Source: CAVQJU01 sp963712905 | Lineage (GTDB): Bacteria; Acidobacteriota; Vicinamibacteria; Vicinamibacterales; CAVVIG01 | DNA: 64,000 nucleotides | Assembly (NCBI GenBank): GCA_963712905.1 | Contig: CAVQJU010000011.1 | Span: 1-64,000 of the forward strand | Direction of reading: 5' to 3' | In this document: piece after piece, positions 54,260 to 63,484 of the stretch | Numbering within the stretch: position 1 is the stretch's first letter | How the letters are laid out: each line of letters begins with the position of its first letter | Notes under the pieces: model-generated | The model's database searches: none | Seen by the model: only the letters and a program-made list of their open reading frames with translations | Told to the model about the DNA's origin: nothing | Made by a program: the position numbers and the translations under genes

Positions 54260-55195
54260 TCAAGGCCGCTCTTCGTGGCGGGCGGCGCTGAGGATGTACG
54301 CCATCGAGTAGTTCCCTTCGTGGCAGGCATACTCGAAGATCGGACCGTCGATTTTCTTCATCGGGATCTCGCCGGACCAGGGTCGCGTAAACGATTCCGG
54401 ATCGTCCACCGTGAACTGGTACATGAGCGTGTTCGCATCGGCCCGCGTAAAGCGTTCGGTCACGCGCAGGTGCTCCCCGGACCCCCTGAATGGTCTCCTG
54501 CCCGTAAAATTCGTCGTTTCCACGACCAGTGTCCGTCCCTCCCATCGGCCGCGCGGGTCGCCCATCAACTGGCGGATGCTGCCGGACAGATGCGGGCGCG
54601 CGTTCACGGGGTCAATGGGAATAACGCGGGCATCGTGGATCATTTCCACCAGGATCGCGAGGGAGTCCGCGGACTGCACGATCTGGTAGTTGTTGCTGTA
54701 GCCGGCGGGAAGCATGGGCGGCCCGGATGTGCCGCGCACGATGCACCGGTCGTCCAGCGATCGATCCTCCGGTCCGTCTGCGGGACGCAGCGCCCTCGCC
54801 TCGGCTCGCGCGGCCGCCTTCTTCTGCGCCTCGGGCGTCAGCGGAGGAATCCGCCCATCGCGCGGATCGACGATGAGCGAGGTCCGCCGTGTCGAGACGA
54901 CGCTTCGGCCCCGCTCCCAGAACAGGTCGTTGTAGCCGGTGGCCAGGTCGGCCTCTGCATCGCCGTCGCGGCGATCGGCGTCGTTGCGCTCCCGCGCCCG
55001 TTTTTCATACGCAGCCGCTTCGGCCTCCGTCAGGAACTCTTTCCCCGCGAACTCGGCCGGGCGTTCGAGTGGCGTGACGGTGGCGTTTGTCCAGATGCCC
55101 TGCAGATCGCGCTCGCCGAAAGCTCTGGGGGACGTGGCCTGGGCCGCGATCGCGACGGCGGCGGCACCGACCAGCGCAGCGAATTGATGGCTCAT
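54260..55195 (-). CDS. exported GRWEG-family protein (long form)
   Basis: 311 residues, leader FAALVGAAAVAIAAQ. ERDLQGIWTNATVTPLERPA, TSLIVDPRDGRIPPLTPEAQ, DDRCIVRGTSGPPMLPAGYS, VEMIHDARVIPIDP, MGDPRGRWEGRTLVVETTNF, TGRRPFRGSGEHLRVTERFT and EYACHEGNYSMAYILSAARH. Intact. It lies 42 nt downstream of the amidohydrolase gene on the same strand, possibly co-transcribed. Confidence 0.85.
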   Translation of the reverse strand: MSHQFAALVGAAAVAIAAQATSPRAFGERDLQGIWTNATVTPLERPAEFAGKEFLTEAEAAAYEKRARERNDADRRDGDAEADLATGYNDLFWERGRSVVSTRRTSLIVDPRDGRIPPLTPEAQKKAAARAEARALRPADGPEDRSLDDRCIVRGTSGPPMLPAGYSNNYQIVQSADSLAILVEMIHDARVIPIDPVNARPHLSGSIRQLMGDPRGRWEGRTLVVETTNFTGRRPFRGSGEHLRVTERFTRADANTLMYQFTVDDPESFTRPWSGEIPMKKIDGPIFEYACHEGNYSMAYILSAARHEERP

Positions 55196-55237
55196 CGAGC
55201 ACCTCCGGCGTCAGTTCGTAACGCTGTGGTCATCTGG

Positions 55238-56553
55238 TCATTTCATCAGCGCCGGCCGCAGCGAGGCGCGGTCGACCTCGGCGCCTTTCACGTAGATCGC
55301 ATGAATCCGTTGTGTGTTGGTGATGTCGTCCAGGGGATTGGCATCGAGCACCAGGAAGTTGGCTTCCTTCCCCGGCACAAGCGCGCCCATTTTTTCGAGC
55401 TTGAGGTATTCGGCCGGACGGCTCGTGGCGGCGACAATCACCTGCATGGGCGTCATGCCGCCCTTGGCCATGCTCTCGAGCTCGTGTTGCTCGGACATTC
55501 CGAACAAGTGGTCTTCGAGCCCCGTGTCGCTGCCGAGCGTGATCTTCGCGTTGGCCTTCGCCAGCCTCGCCAGACTGCGCTGAAGGATCCCGTACTGCGC
55601 GCGCGTCCGTTCGACGGCCGAGGCTTCCCGGTTCCCGAACGCCGTCTTCATGCGGGCGATGACCGGCGGCGGAGTCGACTCCTGCAGCAGCGTCATCAGG
55701 GGATCGCCCTCCCGCAGCCAGTGGGGGAGCTCCGTGTAGGTGTTCCACTCGGGGCTCAGATTCGGGTGGACGTAGACGTTGTGCCGCACGATGGACGCCA
55801 CGAGCGCATCGTCCATCTCCTTGTCGCGAACGAGGTGCACGAGCGCGTCGATGCCGGCGTCGACGAGCTCCACGGCGTCCGTGTAGTAGAACACGTGCGC
55901 GTTGACCTGGAGGCCGTGCTTGTGGCCCTCGTCGATGATCGCCCTGAACAGATTGGGCGGCAGCCGCGGCGCCCGGCCGTTCCGATCGTCCACCCAGATC
56001 TTGACGAGGTTCACCTTCCTGGCGGCGAGCTCCTGGACCGCCTTCCTCGCCTGGTCTTCCGACGTCACTTCATACGCGATTCCGGCGTAGGCTGCGCCGC
56101 CTGGTCCGGCATTCGGCGCGCCGATCCCGCGGCCGGCGATGCGCAGGCGGGCGCCGCCGAGCGTGCCGGCCTCCTGGTCCGCGCGAATCTGGTAGGTGAT
56201 GTCGCCCTTTTCAATGCCCTGGGACTGGACGGCGACCACGCCGTAATACAGCGCGCGGTTGAGATCGTCGACGATGGTCTCGCGCGTGAAGTTGTCCGCG
56301 CTGTAGGTGAGGCCCCGCTGGAAGCCCGGGTGCCCGTGTGCGTTGATCAACGCGGGCATGACCGTCTTCCCGGAGAGGTTGACTCGGCCGCCACCGGCCG
56401 GCGCGGTCAGCTCGCCTCTCTTGCCGACTTTCGTGATCGTGCCGCGCTCGACGAGAAACGCCGAGTCGGCGATGGGCGCGCGGCCATCACCCGGGATGAG
56501 CCGCGCGCCTTCGTAGAGCACGACAGCGGCCGCAGGGCGGCCCTGCGACAAGG
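55238..56553 (-). CDS. amidohydrolase family protein, 5' end lost in a repeat
   Basis: AAAVVLYEGARLIPGDG, metal motif MPALINAHGHPGFQRG, carboxylated-Lys-type VNLVKIWVDDRNGRAPRLPP, HGLQVNAHVFYYTDAVELVD, VYVHPNLSPEWNTYTELPHW, ITLGSDTGLEDHLFGMSEQH and PGKEANFLVLDANPLDD. The core is complete. Upstream of AAAVVLYEG there is no signal peptide: the frame continues into the AAAGTTCAAAGT repeat (56566-56711). The nearest start is TTG 56553; other members carry an exported leader. The gene's 5' end was probably replaced by the repeat, or the start is unusual. Confidence 0.82.
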
Positions 56554-56565
56554 GATGAATCTCGA

Positions 56566-56711
56566 AAGTAGAAAGTGCAAAGTTCAAAGTGCAAAGTAAG
56601 TGAATAAGTACCGTGCGCCCGCCCGGTACTTTGAACTTACTTTGCACTTTTCTACTTTGCACTTGTCTACTTACCACTTATCTACTTTGAACTTTTCACT
56701 TCTCAACTTTC
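56566..56711. repeat. AAAGTTCAAAGT inverted array (largest copy)
   Basis: Units such as AAGTAGAAAGTGCAAAGTTC (56569-56612) face TACTTTGCACTTTTCTACTT-type units (56625-56711). It fills the gap between the amidohydrolase and the TonB receptor gene. Confidence 0.85.
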
Positions 56712-56716
56712 AAGGA

Positions 56717-59700
56717 TCAGAAAGTAAGGCTTGCGCTGAACTGGAGCATGCGGCCGTCCTGCAGGAGCGAGGGCTGCAGCCACAGCGGACCGTAGTTGGT
56801 GTTGAGCGTCGAGCTCGCGCTGCCGTTGAACATGTTGTAGATGTTGACGTTGCCCTGGAGCTTCATGCGATCCGAGAGCGTGAAGCGCTTCGCCAGGCGC
56901 AGGTCGAGCCGCGTCAGCCGGCCGTCGAACATCGTCTGCGGGGCGATGAGCGGAACCGTGGCCGTCGCCGTGCACGTCGGCCGCGCCGCGGCAGGCCGCC
57001 AGGTTCCGTCCCAGGCTCGGCGCGATCTGGGCGTTGGTGGCGGCGTAGCTGGCGGTGATGGTCGGCCCCGAGATGTTCTGCCAGATGGCGCTCACGATGA
57101 TGTCCTTGGGGAACGGATACGTGAAGAACGCCTTGAACTGCATCTGGCCGCTGAACGGCGTGACGATCTGGCAGATCTTCTGGCCGTTGATCGTCGTGGC
57201 GGTGAACGGCGTCGGAATGGAGAGGAGCCCGGCTCCGCCCGCGGCGAGGTTGCCCGGCAGGCTGGTGGCCACGGCGCCGGGAGAATCGACGTTGAAGCAG
57301 GCGTCGTTCACGCTGCGGCCGAGATCGATCCCGCCGCCGACCTGCACGCCGCGGGCGAGCCGCGCGTTGATCGTCGTGTTGAAGAAGTCGTTCACGCGCT
57401 GCATCTTCCCGTAGTTGTCCGACTGCGTGATGACGCTGTTGACCTGGCCGAACTTCCCCGGCGCCACGTCGTAGAGACCGCAGACCTGGTAGCCGCCGCC
57501 GCCCGGCAGCCGCGAGTCGGTCGGCGCCGTAATGCAGAACGGATCGAAGTCCGCCGGCGTCACCAGGATGTTGTCCGTCGCCAGGAAGCTGCCGAACCAG
57601 TTGCGGTAGTAGCCGCCGCTCAGCGACACGCCGGGCCGCAACTCGTGCTGGACTTCAGCCGTGAAGTCCCAGTTGTAGCCGCGCGCGCCGTAGCCGAGCA
57701 GCGCATCGTCCGCGTAGCGGGTGGTGGGGAAGTTGCCGCCGAAGTTCTGGTTCCCCATGGCTCCGCATTCGCCGGTCACTCCACGGTTCGCCAGATCGCA
57801 GTCCGGCTTGTAGTTGCCGCGGCGCGGATCGCCCACCGGGTAGAAGCTGTCGTTCCAGGTGCGCGTGACGGAGTTGATGGACGTCTGGACCGGGTTGTTG
57901 GCCTGGGGAACGGTGATGGCCGACTTGGAGACGTACCGGCCGAGGGCGACCTTCAGAGCGGTTCGGCCGGTGCCGAAGATGTCGTATGCCATGCCGAAGC
58001 GCGGGTCGAAGTCCTTCCAGTTGGGAACGTTCTTCACCTCGGCGAAGCTGCGCGCCGGAACCCACCCGTTCGGCGTAGCCGGCACGCTCTGCGACGGGTT
58101 GTACCCGTTGAAGTAGTTGTAGCGGACGCCGTAGGTGAGCGTCATCCGCCGGAGATTCCACTGATCCTGGGCATAGAACCCGTAATCCTTGGCTTCCGAT
58201 CTGAGCCCATACGGGGTCGCCCACTGCGTGAGGCTCACGGGCACCTGGTTGTTGAACGTGTACTCGAGATTGTAAGTCCCGTTCTCCGCCGCGATCTCGA
58301 CATACGACTGCTCGAGCTGCATACCGGCCTTGAACGCGTGAGCGCCGGTTATGTACGACGCCGAGAAGCGTTCGCTGAAGCGCGGCACCAGCTGTTGGGT
58401 GTAATACAGCGGTCCGAATGTCGGCGTCCCGGAGTTGTATCGCATGCCCGTAGACTGCTCGGTGATGGAAATGTCGTCCGGGGTGACTTCCGGCTGGCGG
58501 TAGATCGGCCAGCTGCCGTCGGCGCGGCCTGCGCCAGCCTCGAGCAGGAGCTTGTTGGTGACCGGCGCGCTCCAGGTCACCTGGTAGAGCCCGGCCGGCT
58601 TGAGGTGGTAGCTGAAGAACGCTTCCGGCGCGTTGAGCGAGCCGCTCGCCGTCAGCGCGGGGCAGTGGCAGTCCCGCTGCGGATCGACGAAGAAGTTGAA
58701 CTTGTTCTTCTCGGAGGCGCGCCAGGTCAATCGCGCCGCCTTCGACTCGTACCACTCCTTCGCGTAGGCGGGTCGCGTGAGATCGGCCGTGTAGAACGGC
58801 GTGTGCTGCGTCTTGTTGTAGAACTTGTTGGCGGCCTGCCGCTCGTTGCCCCATTCGCGGAACGAGAAGAAGAACCAGAGCCGGTCCTTCTTGATGGGCC
58901 CACCGAGCGAGAAGCCCGCATCGTAGATGTAGTTCAGGGCGTTGACGCTCTTGAGGCCGCGGGCGATGAGCTCGTCGCTCAGGTTGTCGCTCATGAGGCT
59001 CTTGTTGGAGTAGAGCCCCGTGGCGCCGCCCTTGAACGTGTTGCCGCCTTCCCTCGGAATCATGTTGACGATGGCGCCGTCGGCGTTGCTGTCGGCCGAG
59101 ATGCCGCTCGTCGTCATCGCCAGTTCCTGCACCGTCTCCGCGTTGGCGTTGTAGCCCTGGTTGCCGGACGCGTGCTGGATGCCCATGCCGTCGAACTGGA
59201 CGTTCGTGCCGCCTTTGCCGTGGTAGGTGCCGCCGATCTGACCGGTGTAGGCGCCGGTCACGTCGAACCCCTCGTTCCCGCGGAATCCGGGCGTCAGCGC
59301 GACCAGATTGTTCAGGTTCTTGACGCTGCTCGGCAGGGCATTGAGGAGATCGCTCGAGACGATCGTCTGCTTGCGGGCGTTGCGCGTGTCGACCACCGGC
59401 GCTTCGCCGCTCACGGTGACAGTTTCAGAGAGCGTGCCGACCTTCATGTCCACGTTGATCGCGGCCGTGAAGCCCGACGTCAGCTCGATGCCGTCGCGCC
59501 TGAACGCGCTGAAGCCCGCGAGCGAGAAGGTGACGGTGTAGGTGCCGGGCCGCAAATCGACGATGTTGAACCGGCCTTCGCCGTCCGTGATGACGGTGCG
59601 GACCTTCTCGATCAGTGCTGGGCTGGCGGCTTCAACGGTCACTCCGGGCAGGACGGCCCCGGAGGCGTCCTTGACGACTCCCGCAATCCCGCTTGCGGCA

Positions 59701-59780
59701 GCCTGCTGGGCCAGGGCGGCCCGTGGAACCAACAGCGAACACATGACCAGGGCCACGCCGACGACGGTGGTTCGAACCAT
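56717..59780 (-). CDS. Oar-like TonB-dependent receptor, one 3' frameshift
   Basis: ATG 59780 with AGGAGG nine bases upstream. Leader RTTVVGVALVMCSLLVPRAA. Carboxypeptidase-regulatory domain (SGIAGVVKDASGAVLPGVTV, DGEGRFNIVDLRPGTYTVTF), plug (TVSGEAPVVDTRNARKQTIV, LVALTPGFRGNEGFDVTGAY, GGTNVQFDGMGIQHASGNQG) and a beta barrel (WFFFSFREWGNERQAANKFY, NWKDFDPRFGMAYDIFGTGR). The last 71 residues are in another frame (RLTRLDLRLAKRFTLSDRMK ... GRMLQFSASLTF, ending in Phe) after an extra G near 56970. Total about 1,020 residues, normal. The open frame upstream of 59780 to 60449 is antisense to the next gene and not coding. Confidence 0.9.
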
Positions 59781-59902
59781 AACTGCAGTCCTCCTGTCAC
59801 ACCGGCTGACGAATGTTCGAGCGTGGGGTATTGTGCGCCTGAGCGGCGCCGAATTTTCGGAAATATTACGCGTCTTGCACGTTGTCCGGTACCCCGGGGG
59901 GC

Positions 59903-61390
59903 CTACGTGTGTTGCAGGAGTGTACGCAGGTCGCGCACGTTCTTCAGGCGCTCCAGGTCGAAGATGCGATCGGCCAGCTTCTGGAACGTGGCGGCGCCGA
60001 GCACGGGCGTGATGAGATCGCGCGCCTTGGCGATGATTTCCTCGCGGTTCATCGGGTTTTCCGATGTGCCCCGGACGTCGTCCACCCGCTCGGTGACCAT
60101 CCGGCCGTCGGTCAGCGTGACCTCGACGACCCCCGCCCGGCGGGGCATGAACTGTTCGAGCGCATCCTCGCCGACGAGCTGGATCTTCGCGCGCTGACGG
60201 AGCACGGCCGGATCGCTCATCCGCGCCAGCTCGTGCGCCGACTTGAACGTCACGGTTTTGTCGAGCAGCATGACCGCGCACAGGTGCTGCAGGCAGATGT
60301 CGGGGATTTCGCGGTTGTTGACGATCTTGGCCTCGTTGGTCGCCACGCGAACGACGATTTGCCTGACCTGGTCGGGTTCGAACCGGTGCTTCTTCAGCAG
60401 GATCTCGAGCGCGTCGAGCGGCGCCTGGATCGGGGCGCCCACGGTCCACTTCTTGACGTTGGTGCGGGTGATCTCGTACCGCTCGCCGAGCTTCTCCACG
60501 AGCATCGACGGATCGTTTCTCGGCGCAAACGCCTGGAAGAAATTGTCAGCGCCGGACAGGATGTCGTCCACGCCCGAGCCGCCGGCCTCGACCAGCAAGG
60601 CCGCCGTCACGCCGTTCTTGGCGGGCATCCCGCCGAAGTCGAACGCCTTCTCGACGTGCTCGGTGTCGCGCTGCCACGAGGCCAGGCCCGAGGCGAGCTG
60701 CGCGGTGTAGGAAAGCAGCCAGCGCATCTGCCGGGCGTCGAGGCTCGCCGCGCATGCCGCGGCCGCGGCCGATCCGAATGTCCCCGAGATCGCGTGTGTG
60801 CTGCGGTGGGTCGCCGCCATGTACTGCAGCTTTCCCAGCGTGGCGGTGAAACGCGGGCCGATGTCGTAGCCCAGGGCCACCGCGCGGATGAAGCGAGTCC
60901 CGTCGATGCCGTTCTTCTCGCCCATGGCGAGCGCCGCCGGCACGACGGAGCAGCCGGGATGCGACTGCGACGGCGGATGCGTGTCGTCGGTCTCGTCGGA
61001 ATGCGCGAGCATCCCGTTGGCGAGCGCGGCTTCAATCGGCCCGCAGACGACGGTCGAGGCGGCGACCGTCGCGATCTTCTCGCCGCCGTACGCCCGCGCG
61101 AACTGGATCGCGAACCTGCCGGGGGGCAGCTGCGCGCCTGAGATCGCGGCGGCCAGCGTGTCGAGAATCATGTGTTTCGTCTTCTCGACCACCGCGTCGG
61201 GCAGCGCCCGCGAGCCCGCCTCGCTCATGTATGTGCTGAGCGTCGTCATGATCGGGCTGACGGCGCCCGGCTTCGCCGCGGCAGCCGCGTCCTGCGCCGC
61301 GCGCGCCGCCTTCGTGGCGACGACCGACGCCGCCAGCACTCCGCCCGCCTGCTTCAGGAGATCGCGCCTGTTCATTGTGTTCTCGTTCAT
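59903..61390 (-). CDS. Tat-exported MmgE/PrpD family protein
   Basis: 495 residues. Tat signal NRRDLLKQAGGVLAASVVAT (start 61390 or 61375). MmgE/PrpD signatures: DTLAAAISGAQLPPGRFAIQ, ANGMLAHSDETDDTHPPSQS, HPGCSVVPAALAMGEKNGID, THAISGTFGSAAAAACAASL, YTAQLASGLASW and EKAFDFGGMPAKNGVTAALL. Family enzymes (2-methylcitrate dehydratase, aconitate decarboxylase, iminodisuccinate epimerase) are usually cytoplasmic, so export is notable. It lies upstream of the TonB receptor on the same strand. Confidence 0.9.
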   Translation of the reverse strand: MNENTMNRRDLLKQAGGVLAASVVATKAARAAQDAAAAAKPGAVSPIMTTLSTYMSEAGSRALPDAVVEKTKHMILDTLAAAISGAQLPPGRFAIQFARAYGGEKIATVAASTVVCGPIEAALANGMLAHSDETDDTHPPSQSHPGCSVVPAALAMGEKNGIDGTRFIRAVALGYDIGPRFTATLGKLQYMAATHRSTHAISGTFGSAAAAACAASLDARQMRWLLSYTAQLASGLASWQRDTEHVEKAFDFGGMPAKNGVTAALLVEAGGSGVDDILSGADNFFQAFAPRNDPSMLVEKLGERYEITRTNVKKWTVGAPIQAPLDALEILLKKHRFEPDQVRQIVVRVATNEAKIVNNREIPDICLQHLCAVMLLDKTVTFKSAHELARMSDPAVLRQRAKIQLVGEDALEQFMPRRAGVVEVTLTDGRMVTERVDDVRGTSENPMNREEIIAKARDLITPVLGAATFQKLADRIFDLERLKNVRDLRTLLQHT

Positions 61391-61392
61391 GG

Positions 61393-61443
61393 AGGGCGGC
61401 CCTTTCAGGGCCGCCGACGCGGGGCTGAAAGCCCCGCGCTACG
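61393..61443. repeat. double-hairpin GGCGGCCC/GCGGGGCT element
   Basis: GGCGGCCC-TTTCA-GGGCCGCC region then GCGGGGCTGAAAGCCCCGC and CTAC. Nearly identical to 33981-34033. Here it lies between two genes of the same strand, just upstream of the PrpD start. Confidence 0.85.
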
Positions 61444-62422
61444 GGATCGGCATCATGTCTTTCTCGCCGCTGATCCGCTTCAGCGTCACCACCGTCCGTA
61501 CTTCCTGCCCCTGGTTCGTCACGGCCGGGAACTTGAGGTTCAGCTCGTCGCCGGCGATCTCGTAGAACCGCCGGAGCGAATCGCCAAGCGGGGTCCCGAG
61601 GATCACGAGCCGTTGATGGAACACCAGCCCGGGGTAGAGGTTGTACGAACCGTAGTAGCTCACGAAGCCCGCGATCGCCGCGCGCGCCTCGTCGTCGGTC
61701 GGCGCGGCCCCCGCGAACCGCTGCCGGTTGAGCGGCGGAAAGTGCACGCCGACATAGCCCGCGGGCGTGTACACGATGACGCTGGGCGCGCGAGGCGATT
61801 CGGTGAGCACCGCGCCGGTCGCCACGTTGATGCGCTTTTCGACGATGTGCCGCCAGAAGCCGACGAGACGGCGGTTGGCCGGCGTGAGGTTCTCGAGCTG
61901 GGGAACGCGCTGCCACGTCCAGCGCATGTTGTCGCGGCCGTCGCCGGAGTCCGCTCCGGACGCCACCACCAGGCGATCGCCAGCGAGCTCGAACGTGCGG
62001 ACGAGGTCGGCGGCCATGGGGCCCATCGCGTTGGGGTTGAGGGCGCCCTCCGCGCGAAAGACGAGCGATTTCTTCTCGACCTTGTAGCTGCCCCAGAAGC
62101 CGCCGAAGCTGCTGAAGAGCGCCTGCGCCTCGGCGGGCGTCGCCTGGTTCGCCGCGTTGACGAAGCTGCGCCCGCTCCTGGCGAGCTCGTACGCGTGGCC
62201 CGCCGCGTCGAACACCAGCAGGCCGCGCGGCAGCAGCAGCGCCGCCGGCGGGGAACCCGCGGCGAGGCGCTCCACCGACACCAGCGTCCACGTGCCGACC
62301 AGGCTGCGCGCGTCCGCGGGCGCGGTGCCGGCCGCCTGCCGGGCCGACACCGTCGCCGCCAGCAGCAGCGCCGGGAGCACCCGGGCGAGGAGGCGCGCTA
62401 CTCGATCACGACGTAGCGCCAT
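61439..62422 (-). CDS. exported lipocalin-like protein, two repeats
   Basis: 327 residues from ATG 62422. Leader LLARVLPALLLAATVSA. Two lipocalin-5-like halves: SLVGTWTLVSVERLAAGSPP ... LLVFDAAGHAYELARSGR, and RLVGFWRHIVEKRINVATGA ... VIVYTPAGYVGVHFPPLNRQ. The second half ends YYGSYNLYPGLVFHQRLVIL. Such domains bind small ligands; the ligand is unknown. Overlaps the previous gene by 25 nt. Confidence 0.82.
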   Translation of the reverse strand: MALRRDRVARLLARVLPALLLAATVSARQAAGTAPADARSLVGTWTLVSVERLAAGSPPAALLLPRGLLVFDAAGHAYELARSGRSFVNAANQATPAEAQALFSSFGGFWGSYKVEKKSLVFRAEGALNPNAMGPMAADLVRTFELAGDRLVVASGADSGDGRDNMRWTWQRVPQLENLTPANRRLVGFWRHIVEKRINVATGAVLTESPRAPSVIVYTPAGYVGVHFPPLNRQRFAGAAPTDDEARAAIAGFVSYYGSYNLYPGLVFHQRLVILGTPLGDSLRRFYEIAGDELNLKFPAVTNQGQEVRTVVTLKRISGEKDMMPIP

Positions 62423-63063
62423 AGCCTCGCCGTCTCCGCGGCGCCGACATACTTGCCGATTTCCTTGTCGAACTGTTCCTTCGTTTTCCACGGGCGGTAT
62501 TCCTTGAACTCGCGGACCATGCGCCGGCCGGCGCCCGGAATGCTCAGGATGTCATCGTCGGTGGCGGTGTTCAGGTTGACCGGAATGAAGACGTATTGCT
62601 TCAGCCGATCGGTTTCGGCCTGTCCGACGTACTTGCCGATCTCCTTGTCGAACTGCGTCCACGTCTTCCACGGCCGGTACTCGGCGAACTCCCGCGCCAT
62701 GCGGGCGCCCGCGCCGGGAATCAGCATGATCTCGTCGCGCGTGCCCGTGTTCAGGTTCACGTGCACGAACGCCTTCGCGTACATCTCGTTGATCTGCGGC
62801 TGCGTCAGCCGCTGCATGAGCAGGAACGCGTTGAGCTCGGACACGGTCGCGAACGGCCGCCGCGCGACGAGCGCCTTCGCCGCGTCCGGCGCCATGTGCG
62901 GCAGCGCGGCCAACTCCGTGTCCGAAGCGACGTTGAAATCCAGAAGACCCTTGCCGACCTGCGCGGAGACGGGCGCGCTGACGATGGCCCACGCGGCCAG
63001 CGCCAGAGCGAGAACACCGGCCGCTGCCGGCCGGAAGCGACGCGTCGATTTCATGTCATTCAT
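62398..63063 (-). CDS. exported helix-hairpin-helix (ComEA-like) protein, three HhH motifs
   Basis: 221 residues from ATG 63063 (63054 also possible). Leader AAAGVLALALAAWAIVSAPV, then three repeats: LLDFNVASDTELAALPHMAP, FVHVNLNTGTRDEIMLIPGA and FIPVNLNTATDDDILSIPGA. The last two are each followed by EYRPWKT...FDKEIGKYVG. VNLNTAT-xx-L...IPG is the ComEA DNA-binding signature. The duplicated 47-residue module is near-identical between repeats 2 and 3. Confidence 0.85.
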   Translation of the reverse strand: MNDMKSTRRFRPAAAGVLALALAAWAIVSAPVSAQVGKGLLDFNVASDTELAALPHMAPDAAKALVARRPFATVSELNAFLLMQRLTQPQINEMYAKAFVHVNLNTGTRDEIMLIPGAGARMAREFAEYRPWKTWTQFDKEIGKYVGQAETDRLKQYVFIPVNLNTATDDDILSIPGAGRRMVREFKEYRPWKTKEQFDKEIGKYVGAAETARLWRYVVIE

Positions 63064-63484
63064 GGCGGGCACTCCAGCGATGAGCATAAACCAGACCGAG
63101 CAGGCCGAGTTGCACCATCACGCCCGGCGCGAGCACGGGCGGGGCCTTGGCCCGCATCACTTTCCGAACGAGCGCCGTTCCTTTCATCGAGGGATCGATC
63201 TCGAGCTGGAATTCCGCGGCCCCCCGGAAGTGCAGCGCGACGCCGGCCAGGCCTCCAGCCAGGCAGAGCAGCATCGCGGCCTGCAGGCCATGAACACTGG
63301 CCCGGCTGCGGCCCGCCGCGTGCCAGACGATGACGGCGAGCGACACGGCGACCAGAACCAGCGGCGCCAGCTGCCAGGGCTCCTCGTAGTGCTGGATCAA
63401 CAGCAGTTCGACGCCGACGCCGGTCAGGCCGAGGCCCAGCACGACCAGGACGCCCCGGCGCAGGATCGACAGGGTATCTGGCAT
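63056..63484 (-). CDS. membrane protein, unknown function
   Basis: 142 residues, about four helices (GVLVVLGLGLTGVGVELLLI, LAPLVLVAVSLAVIVWHAAG, GLQAAMLLCLAGGLAGVALH, VMVQLGLLGLVYAHRW). The soluble loop AEFQLEIDPSMKGTALVRKV precedes helix 4. The start abuts the argG stop and the end overlaps the HhH gene. Confidence 0.75.
   Translation of the reverse strand: MPDTLSILRRGVLVVLGLGLTGVGVELLLIQHYEEPWQLAPLVLVAVSLAVIVWHAAGRSRASVHGLQAAMLLCLAGGLAGVALHFRGAAEFQLEIDPSMKGTALVRKVMRAKAPPVLAPGVMVQLGLLGLVYAHRWSARHE

Noticed and set aside
53735..56599. 954-residue plus-strand frame
   Set aside because: It is the antisense shadow of the MerR, GRWEG-family and amidohydrolase genes and has no start or domain support.
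59781..60449. N-terminal extension of the TonB receptor (1248 residues)
   Set aside because: It is antisense in frame to the PrpD gene on the same strand region, precedes a good ribosome site and signal peptide at 59780, and has low-complexity Arg-rich content.
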